This document shows, piece by piece, positions 26,401-35,689 of a stretch of 64,000 nt of DNA. The position numbers and the translations under genes are program-made. Position 1 is the first letter of the stretch, and each line of letters begins with the position of its first letter. Under the pieces are notes generated by a model. That model made no database searches and was not told the DNA's origin. It worked only from the letters and a program-made list of their open reading frames with translations. Source of the DNA: Exiguobacterium alkaliphilum 12/1 (GTDB taxonomy: Bacteria > Bacillota > Bacilli > Exiguobacteriales > Exiguobacteriaceae); NCBI RefSeq assembly GCF_000714435.1, contig NZ_JJMW01000015.1, forward strand, positions 142,698 to 206,697. Direction: 5' to 3'.

Positions 26401-27066
26401 ATGGAATTAGCACGTTATATCGACCACACGGCTTTAAAGGCTGAAACGACGAAAGATCAAATTACAAAGCTTTGCGAAGAGGCGCTTGAGTACAAATTTG
26501 CGAGCGTCTGTGTCAACCCGACATGGGTAAAGTATGCAGCAGAACAACTCAAGTCAGATGACGACGTGAAAGTATGCACGGTCATCGGCTTCCCACTCGG
26601 AGCCAACACGCCAGAAGTGAAGGCGTTCGAGACGAAAGATGCAATCGCGAACGGTGCAGATGAAGTCGATATGGTCATCAACATCGCAGCGTTGAAAGAC
26701 GGCGACTTGGAGCTTGTCGAGCGCGACATCCGCGCGGTCGTGGAAGCAGCGAACGGTACGCTCGTTAAAGTCATCTTCGAAACGTGCATGCTCACGAAAG
26801 AAGAAATCAAGACTGCGGCCGAGTTGTCAGTCAAGGCTGGTGCAGACTTTGTGAAGACGTCGACTGGTTTCTCGACGGGCGGCGCGACGGTTGAAGATAT
26901 TCGCCTCATGCGCGAAACGGTCGGCCCGGATGTTGGCGTGAAGGCATCGGGTGGCGTACGTGACTTTGAAGGCGCGAAAGCGATGATTGATGCGGGTGCG
27001 ACGCGCATCGGCGCATCGGCTGGAATCGCCATCGTCACAGGCGGTCGTTCAGATAGCGACTATTAA
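26401..27066 (+). CDS. deoC: Deoxyribose-phosphate aldolase
   Basis: Class I aldolase splitting 2-deoxyribose-5-phosphate to glyceraldehyde-3-phosphate and acetaldehyde in deoxynucleoside breakdown. The Schiff-base lysine is Lys152 in [10 protein letters not shown], with the second active-site lysine in [24 protein letters not shown] is the conserved aspartate-bearing motif. It has 221 residues, the normal length. ATG 26401 follows AAAGGAGGA. Usual partners (pyrimidine nucleoside phosphorylase, deoxynucleoside transporter, DeoR) are not adjacent, so it is a single-gene unit here. Confidence 0.96.
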   Translation: MELARYIDHTALKAETTKDQITKLCEEALEYKFASVCVNPTWVKYAAEQLKSDDDVKVCTVIGFPLGANTPEVKAFETKDAIANGADEVDMVINIAALKDGDLELVERDIRAVVEAANGTLVKVIFETCMLTKEEIKTAAELSVKAGADFVKTSTGFSTGGATVEDIRLMRETVGPDVGVKASGGVRDFEGAKAMIDAGATRIGASAGIAIVTGGRSDSDY

Positions 27067-27076
27067 CAACTAGTGG

Positions 27077-27105
27077 TTGACCTCACGACTTAATTTCACT
27101 ATAAT
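27077..27105 (+). promoter_or_regulatory. Sigma-A promoter of rpsU-yqeY
   Basis: TTGACC (27077-27082), 17-base spacer, perfect TATAAT (27100-27105): a strong promoter 60 bases before rpsU. Confidence 0.85.
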
Positions 27106-27164
27106 ATGATATGACGTGTGAAACACGTTTCCTTAGTCGTGTAATTCGGAGGGAGGGAAAACTA

Positions 27165-27338
27165 GTGGAAACTCGTGTCCGTAAAAACGAATCGCTTGAA
27201 GACGCTCTTCGTCGTTTCAAACGCGGTGTTTCGAAAGATGGCACTCTTGCCGAAGTTCGCAAACGTCGTCACTACGAAAAGCCAAGCGTAAAACGTAAAT
27301 TGAAATCAGAAGCTGCGCGTAAGCGTAAGAAATTCTAA
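27165..27338 (+). CDS. rpsU: 30S ribosomal protein S21
   Basis: Small basic ribosomal protein of 57 residues. [16 protein letters not shown] at the start and [15 protein letters not shown] at the end are family signatures. GTG 27165 has a GGAGGGAGGG site; the longer frame upstream runs through the promoter leader and is not real. S21 contacts the 3' end of 16S rRNA near the anti-Shine-Dalgarno region. The rpsU-yqeY pair is conserved in Bacilli. Confidence 0.97.
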   Translation: METRVRKNESLEDALRRFKRGVSKDGTLAEVRKRRHYEKPSVKRKLKSEAARKRKKF

Positions 27339-27371
27339 TTTCAGTTTCATTTGTAGAGAGGGTGTTAGCTC

Positions 27372-27821
27372 ATGAGTCTTCAAGAACGCTTGACGGACGA
27401 CATGAAGCAAGCCATGCGCGCCAAACAGAAAGATCGTCTTACGACGATCCGGATGGTCAAAGCGTCGCTCCAAAATGAGGCTATCAAATTTGGCCGACAA
27501 GATCTTACTGAGGAAGAGGAACTCACGGTGCTCAACCGAGAGATGAAACAGCGCAGAGACTCCCTCCGAGAATTCGAAAGCGCTGGTCGTGAGGACCTTG
27601 CTTCTAAAGTTGCTGACGAGATTGTCGTGCTAGAGGCCTATATGCCTGAACAACTCTCTGAAGAAGAGGTCACTGCAATCGTCAAAGCAGCTATCGCCCA
27701 GACGAATGCGTCGGCCCCATCTGATATGGGTAAGGTGATGGGCGTCGTCATGCCTCAAGTTAAAGGCAAGGCAGACGGTGGTCTTGTGAACCGAATCGTC
27801 AAACAACAATTGACGAATTGA
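27372..27821 (+). CDS. yqeY: GatB/YqeY domain-containing protein
   Basis: A 149-residue protein made of a single YqeY domain, like the tail domain of GatB, which binds tRNA. Motifs [18 protein letters not shown] at the N terminus and [17 protein letters not shown] near the C terminus define the family. Its role is unclear; tRNA-linked activity is inferred from the GatB tail. The ATG follows an AGAGAGGGTG site 34 bases after rpsU, so the two genes are one transcript, which ends at the strong hairpin just downstream. Confidence 0.95.
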   Translation: MSLQERLTDDMKQAMRAKQKDRLTTIRMVKASLQNEAIKFGRQDLTEEEELTVLNREMKQRRDSLREFESAGREDLASKVADEIVVLEAYMPEQLSEEEVTAIVKAAIAQTNASAPSDMGKVMGVVMPQVKGKADGGLVNRIVKQQLTN

Positions 27822-27828
27822 ACGAATT

Positions 27829-27870
27829 GGCAGGGTCTTTTGGAAATTCCAAAAGATTCTGCCTTTTTTT
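27829..27870 (+). terminator. rpsU-yqeY terminator
   Basis: Long hairpin with arms from GGCAG (27829) to CTGCC (27863), core TCTTTTGG/CCAAAAGA, followed by seven T (27864-27870). Confidence 0.9.
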
Positions 27871-27878
27871 GCGTATTC

Positions 27879-27905
27879 TGAAACCACATTCAATCTCGTT
27901 TCGTA
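27879..27905 (+). promoter_or_regulatory. Sigma-W type (ECF) promoter of nfeD-floA
   Basis: TGAAAC (27879-27884), 17-base spacer and CGTA (27902-27905, then TAC). This closely matches the B. subtilis sigma-W consensus TGAAAC-N16/17-CGTA, and the same operon (yqeZ-yqfA-yqfB) is sigma-W controlled there. Confidence 0.75.
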
Positions 27906-27955
27906 TACACTAGAGATAAGAGGTAGCTTTTTATTTGGAAGGGGGTAGCAATACG

Positions 27956-28468
27956 ATGACATTTGGTCTCGGAGTGATTCTGACAGTGTTTTTCGTCGGA
28001 GTCGTCCTTCTTGGAATTGAAGTGTTCGTTGCCGGTTTTGGGTTGTTTGGAGTGCTCGGTATAGGTGCGGTCGTCGCCAGTCTGATTATGGCAGGCGCCA
28101 CGATCGGTCAGTTGTGGCTATCGCTCGGTTTGGCCACGGCCATCGTTGCCGGACTTGGATTTTGGGCGTATCGACGTTTGCAGTCGAATCGGTCGCTCAT
28201 GTACAAGGGCCTTATTTTGACGGACTCGACGTCGTCAGAAAAAGGTTACTTGTCTCACGCCGACAAACAAAGTTTGCTCGGTAAGGTCGGCGTCACATTG
28301 ACACCACTTCGTCCAGCGGGTACCGCTGAGATTGAAGGAGAACGAATCGATGTCGTGACAGAGGGTAGCTATCTCGATCAACAAACTAAAATTCAGGTGT
28401 ATAAAGTGGATTCAGGACGCGTCGTCGTCCGAAGCTTTGTAGAGCCGAAGGAGGATGTAACAGAATGA
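27956..28468 (+). CDS. nfeD: NfeD family membrane protein (short form)
   Basis: Partner of the flotillin FloA in membrane microdomains. The 170-residue protein has hydrophobic segments over about residues 3-80 and a C-terminal OB-fold-like domain ([20 protein letters not shown] is the NfeD signature, near 103-122). It lacks the ClpP-like protease domain of the long B. subtilis YqeZ. ATG 27956 follows GGAAGGGGGTAG. It overlaps floA by four bases, so translation is coupled. The upstream sigma-W-type promoter suggests induction by cell-envelope stress. Confidence 0.9.
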   Translation: MTFGLGVILTVFFVGVVLLGIEVFVAGFGLFGVLGIGAVVASLIMAGATIGQLWLSLGLATAIVAGLGFWAYRRLQSNRSLMYKGLILTDSTSSEKGYLSHADKQSLLGKVGVTLTPLRPAGTAEIEGERIDVVTEGSYLDQQTKIQVYKVDSGRVVVRSFVEPKEDVTE

Positions 28469-29448
28469 CACCAGAACTATTGACCACGTTACTCATCTCA
28501 GGTGGAGGTTTGATTGCCCTAGCGGTATTCTTCACGTTCGTACCGGTAGGATTATGGATTAGCTCGTTCGCAGCAGGCGTTCACGTTTCAATCTTTACGC
28601 TCGTCGGGATGCGTCTCCGTCGCGTCGTCCCATCGAAAATCGTCAACCCGCTCATTAAAGCGGTGAAAGCCGGACTCGGTTTGAACACGAACCAACTCGA
28701 GAGTCACTTCCTTGCCGGCGGTAACGTCGACCGTGTCGTCAACGCATTGATTGCGGCACACCGCGCCAACATCGAGCTGTCGTTCGAACGAGCGGCAGCG
28801 ATTGATCTCGCTGGTCGGAACGTGCTTGAAGCGGTCCAAATGTCGGTTAACCCGAAAGTGATTGAAACACCGTTTATCGCTGGTGTGGCGATGGATGGGA
28901 TCGAAGTAAAGGCGAAAGCCCGCATCACGGTTCGCGCCAACATCGACCGTCTCGTCGGTGGTGCCGGTGAAGAGACGATCATTGCCCGTGTCGGGGAAGG
29001 GGTCGTTTCAACGATCGGTTCGCAAAACAATCATAAGCACGTACTTGAAAACCCGGATTTGATTTCACGTACAGTATTGACGAAAGGTCTTGATTCAGGG
29101 ACGGCGTTCGAGATTCTCTCGATTGATATTGCCGACATTGATATCGGTAAGAACATCGGTGCGGTACTTCAAACAGACCAAGCCGAAGCCGACAAAAAGA
29201 TTGCCCAAGCGAAGGCGGAAGAGCGCCGTGCGATGGCGATTGCTCGCGAACAAGAGATGAAATCTTCTGTTGAAGAGATGCGCGCGAAAGTTGTCGCAGC
29301 TGAAGCCGAAGTCCCACTCGCGATGGCCGAGGCACTCCGCCACGGTAAACTCGGTGTCATGGACTACGTCAACTACTTGAACGTCCAAGCCGATACAGAC
29401 ATGCGTAAAGCGATCGGTCACCCAGTCGAATCTGACAATAGAGAGTAA
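28465..29448 (+). CDS. floA: Flotillin-like protein FloA
   Basis: Membrane-raft scaffold protein (YqfA family), 327 residues. A hydrophobic N-terminal anchor (about residues 5-45) is followed by the SPFH/PHB domain with [21 protein letters not shown], and an alanine/glutamate-rich coiled coil (about 230-290, [20 protein letters not shown]). FloA organises functional microdomains and influences membrane fluidity and signalling protein oligomerisation. It is translationally coupled with nfeD and followed by a small hypothetical gene five bases after its stop. Confidence 0.96.
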   Translation: MTPELLTTLLISGGGLIALAVFFTFVPVGLWISSFAAGVHVSIFTLVGMRLRRVVPSKIVNPLIKAVKAGLGLNTNQLESHFLAGGNVDRVVNALIAAHRANIELSFERAAAIDLAGRNVLEAVQMSVNPKVIETPFIAGVAMDGIEVKAKARITVRANIDRLVGGAGEETIIARVGEGVVSTIGSQNNHKHVLENPDLISRTVLTKGLDSGTAFEILSIDIADIDIGKNIGAVLQTDQAEADKKIAQAKAEERRAMAIAREQEMKSSVEEMRAKVVAAEAEVPLAMAEALRHGKLGVMDYVNYLNVQADTDMRKAIGHPVESDNRE

Positions 29449-29453
29449 TCGAT

Positions 29454-29918
29454 ATGGATGGACTGTGGGTACTCCTACTCGCCGCGTTCGGGATCGCCTC
29501 GGCGGTCATGAAGCGGTTAGAGAAATCCTCGTCGACGACGGGAGAGCGTCCCCCAAGTTCGGACTTGAAACGCTATCTCGATACGGTCGGCGATATGATG
29601 AAAGAAGTCGAAGGTTCGCTTGAGGAACCGAAGCAAGGACAAGGCCAGGGACAAAAACTGCGACGCCGCGTCGCGGCTCCTGCGGCCCCGGAACAAACGT
29701 TAGGTCGTCCTTACGACCCAGACCGTCACGCGCCGAAGTCGCGAGAGCGACAACCGGCCGTCAGTCGGGAGTTTGAACAGACGGTGAAGATTCCGCCAAT
29801 CACGGAGGCGGAATCGACACGTCCACAACCACAACCACGCATGTCGATGAAGCAAGTGAGACAAGCGGTCGTGTGGAGTGAAATCATTCAGCCACCCGTT
29901 TCAAAACGTAAGCGCTGA
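29454..29918 (+). CDS. Hypothetical protein of the nfeD-floA operon
   Basis: A 154-residue protein with one short hydrophobic N terminus (LWVLLLAAFGIASAVM) that is probably a membrane anchor. The middle is hydrophilic, rich in Q, P and charged residues and likely disordered. The last part, KQVRQAVVWSEIIQPPVSKRKR, looks like a short conserved tail: such an IxWSEIxxPP motif occurs at the end of several Bacilli hypothetical proteins (recalled, not searched). It sits where yqfB follows yqfA in B. subtilis, but I cannot show that they are homologous. Its position five bases after floA points to a role at FloA/NfeD microdomains. Confidence 0.75.
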   Translation: MDGLWVLLLAAFGIASAVMKRLEKSSSTTGERPPSSDLKRYLDTVGDMMKEVEGSLEEPKQGQGQGQKLRRRVAAPAAPEQTLGRPYDPDRHAPKSRERQPAVSREFEQTVKIPPITEAESTRPQPQPRMSMKQVRQAVVWSEIIQPPVSKRKR

Positions 29919-29933
29919 ATGAAGCAGTGACGG

Positions 29934-29998
29934 GAACCGCCTTGATGTGTTGGTTTAATCCAACAATCAAGTGCGGTTCTTCTCGTTGCTGCTTTTTT
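29934..29998 (+). terminator. nfeD-floA operon terminator
   Basis: Hairpin with GAACCGC (29934-29940) / GCGGTTC (29973-29979) and inner GTTGG/CCAAC arms, outer GCAG/CTGC extension, then six T (29993-29998). Confidence 0.8.
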
Positions 29999-30090
29999 GC
30001 TCGTGAAAGGGGCGGTCTTTCTTTCACGAACGGCTTGATAGTGCTAAAGTAAAGAGGGAACAATCTATTCAAGAGGGGGAGTATCATCCA

Positions 30091-31053
30091 TTGATTATGA
30101 CTGATAAAATTCCGTTCGTCATGGAGCATGCGAACGAAGCACAAGCACTCCTTGGACCGAAAGACGAAGTGTTCGAAGCTATCGAATCTGAGCTTTCCGT
30201 CGCATTGACACCTCGAGGAGAAGAACTCATCATTCAAGCAGACTCAGCCGATACGTTAGAGCTGACGAAACAAGTCGTCAAGACGTTGCAACAGCTCGTA
30301 AAGAAAGGCGCACGTTTGAACGAGAGCGATGCGATCAGCGTGATTCAACATATTCAAGTCGGGAAAGGTGACGAGTTGCTCGAACATTACGAACGCGTCG
30401 TCTTCACGACGAGCAAAGGGAAGCCGATTCGTGCGAAGACGGTCGGGCAGAGCCGTTACGTTCGCGCCATCGAGCGCCGTGACCTCGTCTTCGGAATCGG
30501 TCCGGCCGGTACGGGGAAAACGTATTTGGCGGTCGTCTTAGCCGTCCGTGCCTTGAAGGAAGGTCAAGTGAAACGCATCATCTTGACACGACCTGCCGTT
30601 GAAGCCGGAGAGAGCCTAGGCTTTTTACCGGGCGACTTGAAAGAGAAAGTCGATCCGTATTTGCGTCCGCTTTATGATGCCTTATTCGACGTCTATGGCG
30701 TCGAACAGACGAATCGCCTGCTCGAGCGCGGGACGATTGAAGTCGCCCCGCTCGCCTATATGCGAGGACGGACGCTCGAGGACGCGTTCGTCATCCTAGA
30801 CGAGGCACAGAACACGACGAAAGAACAGATGAAGATGTTCCTGACTCGACTCGGTTTCGGGTCGAAGATGGTCGTCACGGGTGACTTGACGCAAGTCGAC
30901 TTACCGAAAGGGAAAGCGTCCGGCTTACAAGAGGCGCTCCGCCTGTTAGAAGGGGTAGACGGGATTCATTTCGAGCACTTTACCGCTTCGGACGTCGTGC
31001 GCCATCCACTCGTCAAGAAAATCATCAACGCCTATAGCACGGATCTTACATGA
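30091..31053 (+). CDS. phoH: PhoH family ATPase
   Basis: P-loop NTPase of the PhoH family, about 320 residues. Walker A is GPAGTGKT at residues 137-144 and Walker B is VILDEAQN near 236; the N-terminal ~100 residues form the KH-like region of Bacilli PhoH. It is thought to be an RNA helicase or RNA-processing factor, consistent with its place next to ybeY and era. The start is TTG 30091 with AGAGGGGGA ten bases upstream; an ATG two codons later is too far from that site. It overlaps or nearly touches pgpH. The yqfC-yqfD sporulation genes found before phoH in Bacillus are absent. Confidence 0.93.
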   Translation: MIMTDKIPFVMEHANEAQALLGPKDEVFEAIESELSVALTPRGEELIIQADSADTLELTKQVVKTLQQLVKKGARLNESDAISVIQHIQVGKGDELLEHYERVVFTTSKGKPIRAKTVGQSRYVRAIERRDLVFGIGPAGTGKTYLAVVLAVRALKEGQVKRIILTRPAVEAGESLGFLPGDLKEKVDPYLRPLYDALFDVYGVEQTNRLLERGTIEVAPLAYMRGRTLEDAFVILDEAQNTTKEQMKMFLTRLGFGSKMVVTGDLTQVDLPKGKASGLQEALRLLEGVDGIHFEHFTASDVVRHPLVKKIINAYSTDLT

Positions 31054-31070
31054 CGAAAGGGGGGGCACTG

Positions 31071-33152
31071 ATGCAACGAGCACGTCATTGGACGGTGGCG
31101 GCGATTTCAATCGTCTTCTTCCTCATCCTTGGGGCAATCCTTTACTTTACAGTGCGCCCGACCATCATAAGCGTCGAACCACTCGGGATTGCCGAACAGG
31201 ATATCCGCTCACCGATCACAATCGAGGACCGCGTGGCGACGGAATGGTTGAGGCAAGAAGCGACGAACGCCGTCGGCAGCCAGTTCTCGCTTCGCCGTGA
31301 GTTCGCCGATCAACAGATTGCGAAAGTCGAGCAGCTGTTCGCGGCGTTCGAGAACACGGATGACGAGACAGAATTAGCCGACATTAAAAGTCGTCTCAAC
31401 TCGACTGATGCGAACGGATTTCTTGGGGACGATGAGTTGAACGCGTTGCTCCAGGCGAGTGAAAACACGCGAAGAACGGTCGAAGATGTCACCGTGACGG
31501 CGCTTCAGGAAGTTATGGGGAATCGCATCGAGACGAGTTCCGACTCAATCGCCGATGCACGAGACCGCGCCGGGACGCTCATCGATCAATCACCGCTCTC
31601 GCTCGAGTTTCGGACGATTGCCAAAAGCTTGAGCGACCAGCTCATCGTGCCGAACTACGTCTTCGACTCAGAAGCGACGCGGCAAAAGGAACAAGAAGCG
31701 GTCGATGCTGTCGACCCGGTCATCATTCAAGAGGGTCAACTGCTCGTCAATCAAGGAGAAGTCGTCACGCGCGAGATTTATCGTAAGCTCGAACTGAGTG
31801 GTGCCATTGACCCGAACCGATCGTTCGCACCGCTTTTCGGATCATACTTATTGAGCGGCCTGCTGACAGCTGGATTTTTGTTTATGTTGATTCGCTCAAA
31901 GATCAATGAGCTATTGCTCCGACCGAAAATCTTGATTACGGTATATGGTCTCTTGTTATTCCAACTTGGACTCTTTTTCGGAGTTGGCTATATCGGCATC
32001 GAATTCACAACGTACGCCTATGTGCTCGCGCCGACGGCCTTCGTCGTATTACTGCTCCGGATTTTGGTCGATGAACGCGTCGCCCTCGCATCGGCGTTGA
32101 TCACGATGATTGCCGGGGCGATTGTCGTCAGTTATGGACAGAATACGAGCTTCATGACGCTCGTTTATTTCGCGACGGGAAGCTTCCTCGCGGTGTTCTT
32201 GGTCGAACCGAAGATTCAGCGGAAGCGACTGTTCTTGTCCGGCATCTTGCTCGGGATCATCAATATCATCATGGTGCTCGCCTTGTTGTTCTTACGAAAC
32301 ACGCAAGTGACATGGGAGATGGCGGCTTACTTGTCCGGCTTCGCCGTCGTCGGAGCGCTCTTGTCCATCGTGCTCACGTTCGGCTTCTTGCCGTTCCTCG
32401 AACCGTGGTTCGGCGTCTTGTCATCCGGACGCCTCGTCGAACTGATGAGCCCGACTCACCCGCTCTTGCGGAAGTTGTTGATGGAGGCGCCAGGCACGTA
32501 TCATCACAGCATGATGGTCGCCAATTTGGCCGAGTCGGCGTGTGAGGCGATCGGGGCCGACGGATTGCTCGCCCGCGTGGCGAGTTATTACCACGACCTC
32601 GGAAAGACCGAACGACCGCTCCATTTCATCGAGAATCAACAGAACGGCGTCAATCCGCATGACCGACTCACTCCTGAAGAGTCGGCCGATATCATCATGG
32701 CCCATCCGTATGACGGGGCCGATCTTCTGCGGCGCTACAAGTTGCCACAAGAGATTATCGACATCGCCGAACAACATCACGGTACCTCGCTGTTGAAGTT
32801 CTTTTACGTGAAGGCGAAAGAGACGCGTGACGTATCCGAATCGCGCTTCCGTTATCCGGGTCCGAAACCGCAGACGCGTGAGGCGGCCGTCGTCATGATC
32901 GTCGATTCAATCGAGGCCGCGGTCCGGTCTCAAAAACAACCGACGCCCGACCGCATCCGTCAGCTCGTTAATGGCATCATTCGCGATAAGCTGCAAGACG
33001 GTCAGTTTGAAGATTGTGATTTGACGACGAAAGAAGTATGGCGTGTCGGCGAGAGTGCCTGTGAGACGTTGACTGGCCTCTTCCATGAACGCATCGAATA
33101 TCCAGAACTAAAGAAAGAAGGCGACATGCATGCAAATCATCTCGAACGATGA
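31071..33152 (+). CDS. pgpH: Cyclic-di-AMP phosphodiesterase PgpH (YqfF)
   Basis: Membrane HD-domain (7TMR-HDED) phosphodiesterase that breaks c-di-AMP down to pApA. One N-terminal transmembrane segment (about 12-35) precedes an extracellular 7TMR-HDED domain (to ~255), then about seven transmembrane helices (~260-450) and the cytoplasmic HD domain with GTYHHSMMVANLAE and YYHDLGKTERP near 475-515. It has 693 residues. ATG 31071 follows AAAGGGGGG; the ATG at 31050 that overlaps the phoH stop has no ribosome site. It overlaps ybeY by 23 bases. The order phoH-pgpH-ybeY-dgkA-era-recO is one conserved operon. Confidence 0.95.
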   Translation: MQRARHWTVAAISIVFFLILGAILYFTVRPTIISVEPLGIAEQDIRSPITIEDRVATEWLRQEATNAVGSQFSLRREFADQQIAKVEQLFAAFENTDDETELADIKSRLNSTDANGFLGDDELNALLQASENTRRTVEDVTVTALQEVMGNRIETSSDSIADARDRAGTLIDQSPLSLEFRTIAKSLSDQLIVPNYVFDSEATRQKEQEAVDAVDPVIIQEGQLLVNQGEVVTREIYRKLELSGAIDPNRSFAPLFGSYLLSGLLTAGFLFMLIRSKINELLLRPKILITVYGLLLFQLGLFFGVGYIGIEFTTYAYVLAPTAFVVLLLRILVDERVALASALITMIAGAIVVSYGQNTSFMTLVYFATGSFLAVFLVEPKIQRKRLFLSGILLGIINIIMVLALLFLRNTQVTWEMAAYLSGFAVVGALLSIVLTFGFLPFLEPWFGVLSSGRLVELMSPTHPLLRKLLMEAPGTYHHSMMVANLAESACEAIGADGLLARVASYYHDLGKTERPLHFIENQQNGVNPHDRLTPEESADIIMAHPYDGADLLRRYKLPQEIIDIAEQHHGTSLLKFFYVKAKETRDVSESRFRYPGPKPQTREAAVVMIVDSIEAAVRSQKQPTPDRIRQLVNGIIRDKLQDGQFEDCDLTTKEVWRVGESACETLTGLFHERIEYPELKKEGDMHANHLER

Positions 33153-33606
33153 ACATGGATTACTGACGAGCGCACAACGTGAACTCGTCGAAGCGATTTT
33201 AGTCCACGCCGCAACAGAAGAAGACGTCGAGGAACCGAGTGAACTCTCGGTCACGTTCTTGACGAACGAGTTGATTCAAGAAATCAATCGGGATTGGCGC
33301 GGCAAAGATGCCCCGACGGATGTGATCAGTTTCGCGTTCGATGAGATGGGGGAAGAAGAGATGGATTTCATGCTCGACGAAGACGAGCCGCGCCTCCTCG
33401 GCGACCTCGTCATCTCGGTCGAGCGTTGTCGGGAACAAGCGGCGGACTACGGCCACTCATTCGAACGAGAACTCGGTTTCTTGGCAATCCACGGCTTCTT
33501 ACATCTCCTCGGGTACGACCATATGACGCCGGAAGACGAGGCGGAAATGACGGCTCGGCAAGAAGAAGTGCTCGCCCATTTTGAGTTGAAGCGAGGCGAG
33601 GTGTGA
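33130..33606 (+). CDS. ybeY: Endoribonuclease YbeY (rRNA maturation)
   Basis: Zinc-dependent endoribonuclease for 16S rRNA 3'-end maturation and ribosome quality control. The metal-binding HGFLHLLGYDH (H-x3-H-x5-H) is at about residues 121-131, and TDVISFAFDE is the second family motif. It has 158 residues, complete. The start overlaps pgpH by 23 bases; the ribosome site AAGAAAGAAGG is moderate. A further ATG four bases upstream is out of frame. It is followed by a four-base overlap with dgkA. Confidence 0.95.
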   Translation: MQIISNDEHGLLTSAQRELVEAILVHAATEEDVEEPSELSVTFLTNELIQEINRDWRGKDAPTDVISFAFDEMGEEEMDFMLDEDEPRLLGDLVISVERCREQAADYGHSFERELGFLAIHGFLHLLGYDHMTPEDEAEMTARQEEVLAHFELKRGEV

Positions 33607-33947
33607 GACCGTTTTGGTTCGCCGTGCAAGGGATTGTGCACGCGGCGCGGACCGAGCGGAATATGCGGATTCACCTCATCGCGAGCCTCCTCGTCGTTGT
33701 GTTCGCGATATGGCTCGACACGACGACGATGGAGAACTTGTTGTTATTTGGTTGGATCATTCTCGTCATTTCGTTAGAATTACTCAATACGGCCGTCGAA
33801 CGGACGGTCGATCTTGTGACGCGCGACGTGAGGCCACTCGCCAAACAAGCGAAAGATGTGGCCGCTGGTGCCGTGCTTGTCGCCTCAGTCGGTGCGGCCG
33901 TAACGGCCCTCGTCATCTATTTACCGTATCTTCTCGCGCTCGTGTGA
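33603..33947 (+). CDS. dgkA: Diacylglycerol/undecaprenol kinase family protein
   Basis: Integral membrane kinase of 114 residues with three transmembrane helices. [24 protein letters not shown] and [10 protein letters not shown] are the conserved active-site motifs of the family. In Gram-positive bacteria this family mainly phosphorylates undecaprenol, recycling the lipid carrier of cell-wall synthesis. The GTG start at 33603 overlaps the ybeY stop. In Bacillus cdd (cytidine deaminase) follows; here era follows directly after 43 bases. Confidence 0.94.
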   Translation: MRPFWFAVQGIVHAARTERNMRIHLIASLLVVVFAIWLDTTTMENLLLFGWIILVISLELLNTAVERTVDLVTRDVRPLAKQAKDVAAGAVLVASVGAAVTALVIYLPYLLALV

Positions 33948-33990
33948 ACGGGCGCGTCCTTATTCAAGACAATATGAAAGCAGGTGCACT

Positions 33991-34899
33991 ATGTATCAAG
34001 AAGATTTTAAATCAGGATTCGTCTCGATTATCGGTCGCCCGAACGTCGGGAAATCTACATTTTTAAACCGCGTGATTGGCCAAAAGATTGCCATCATGTC
34101 GGATAAGCCACAGACGACGCGCAACAAAGTCCAAGGGGTGTACACGACCGACGACGCTCAAATCATTTTCATCGACACGCCAGGGATTCATAAACCGAAA
34201 CACCGCCTCGGTGATTTCATGATGAAAGTCGCGACGAACGCCTTGCGTGAAGTCGATGCGATTCTTTTCATGGTCAACGTGACGGAACCGCGTGGCGCGG
34301 GCGATGATTTCATTATCGAAAAGTTGAAAGGGCTCGACACGCCGATCATCCTCGTCATGAACAAAATCGATATGATTCATCCGGATGAGATTCCAGCCGT
34401 GATTGAACAATATAAAAACCAGCTCGATTTTGCGGCATATGTCCCAATCTCGGCACTTCAAGGGAACAACGTCGAACCACTTCTTAAAGAGATTAAAAAG
34501 TTACTTCCGGAAGGCCCGATGTATTACCCGGCCGACCAAGTGACCGATCACCCGGAACGGTTCATCATCTCTGAACTGATTCGTGAGAAAGTGCTCCATA
34601 AGACGCGTGACGAAGTGCCGCACTCGATTGCCGTCGCCATCGAGTCGATTAAAAAACGCGAGAACTCGGAGATGGTCGATGTCGAGGCGGTGATCATGGT
34701 CGAGCGCGATTCGCAAAAAGGAATCGTCATCGGCAAAAAAGGTGCGATGCTCCGTGAAATTGGGACCGAAGCCCGTCAGGATATCGAGATGCTCCTCGGG
34801 ACGAAAGTGTATTTGAACCTTTGGGTGAAAGTACAGAAGGACTGGCGCAACAAGATGGGCCAACTGCGCGATCTCGGTTTCCGCGACGACGAGTATTAA
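33991..34899 (+). CDS. era: GTPase Era
   Basis: Essential GTPase in 16S rRNA maturation and 30S assembly. G1 is GRPNVGKST (residues 15-23), G3 DTPG near 62, G4 NKID near 125; the KH domain of the C-terminal third carries the RNA-binding GKKGAML loop. The 302 residues match family size. ATG 33991 follows an AAAGCAGGTG site. It stands next to ybeY and recO, the usual setting, and its KH domain binds the 3' end of 16S rRNA. Confidence 0.97.
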   Translation: MYQEDFKSGFVSIIGRPNVGKSTFLNRVIGQKIAIMSDKPQTTRNKVQGVYTTDDAQIIFIDTPGIHKPKHRLGDFMMKVATNALREVDAILFMVNVTEPRGAGDDFIIEKLKGLDTPIILVMNKIDMIHPDEIPAVIEQYKNQLDFAAYVPISALQGNNVEPLLKEIKKLLPEGPMYYPADQVTDHPERFIISELIREKVLHKTRDEVPHSIAVAIESIKKRENSEMVDVEAVIMVERDSQKGIVIGKKGAMLREIGTEARQDIEMLLGTKVYLNLWVKVQKDWRNKMGQLRDLGFRDDEY

Positions 34900-34902
34900 G
34901 CG

Positions 34903-35652
34903 ATGTTACAAAAAGTCACGGGAATCGTCATCCGCACGGTCAATTACGGTGAGTCGAACAAAGTCGTGACGTTGTTCACCGAAGAGCTCGGTAAGGTCGC
35001 CGTCATGGCACGGGGGGCGAAGAAGCCAGGCAGTCGTCTTCATTCGTCGAGTCAACCGTTCGTCGAAGCCGTCTATATCTTTCCGGCGAGTCGTGGCCTT
35101 GGCCAATTGAAATCGTCGGATGTAATCACGTCGTACCCAGAAATCCGAAAAGACGTCGAGCGGATGGCGTATGCGATGTATTGGCTCGAACTCGTCGACC
35201 GGACCGTCGAGGACCGCGTGCCGAACCGTCCGCTCTACCGCATCTTGAACGAGGCGCTTCAGGCGCTCAATGCCGGGATGGACGCGGAGGTGATCACGCA
35301 CCACTTTGAGCTGCGTATTCTTCACTTGCTCGGTGTCGCCCCGGTATTGACCGGATGCATCCGCTGTAACGACGTGACCGACCCGATGTACTTTTCGGTG
35401 ACGGCGGGTGGCTTCCTGTGTGCACGTCATAACGAGGAAGGCTCGATTCGTTTGAGCGAACGGTTGGCGAAGCTGCTGTATTGGATGAGCCGTCATGAGC
35501 TTTCCGAGTTCAGCAACGTCCCGCTCACGAAAGAGACGCGGCTACTTCTTAGGCAACTGTTCGACGCCTATATGGATTCATACAGCGGACTCCGTCTCAA
35601 GACGAAGCGCGTGCTCGATCAAATGCAACGACTTCATTTGAACGATGATTGA
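34903..35652 (+). CDS. recO: DNA repair protein RecO
   Basis: Recombination mediator that loads RecA on SSB-coated DNA together with RecR. The N-terminal OB fold is residues 1-80 (GIVIRTVNYGESNKVVTLFT). A zinc-binding region with CIRCN and LCARH lies near residues 148-172, followed by the helical C-terminal domain. It has 249 residues. The ATG is three bases after the era stop and its ribosome site is weak, so it is probably translationally coupled. It ends the operon. Confidence 0.95.
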   Translation: MLQKVTGIVIRTVNYGESNKVVTLFTEELGKVAVMARGAKKPGSRLHSSSQPFVEAVYIFPASRGLGQLKSSDVITSYPEIRKDVERMAYAMYWLELVDRTVEDRVPNRPLYRILNEALQALNAGMDAEVITHHFELRILHLLGVAPVLTGCIRCNDVTDPMYFSVTAGGFLCARHNEEGSIRLSERLAKLLYWMSRHELSEFSNVPLTKETRLLLRQLFDAYMDSYSGLRLKTKRVLDQMQRLHLNDD

Positions 35653-35689
35653 CTTTTTCGACAAGATTCGATACCATAATCTACGATTA

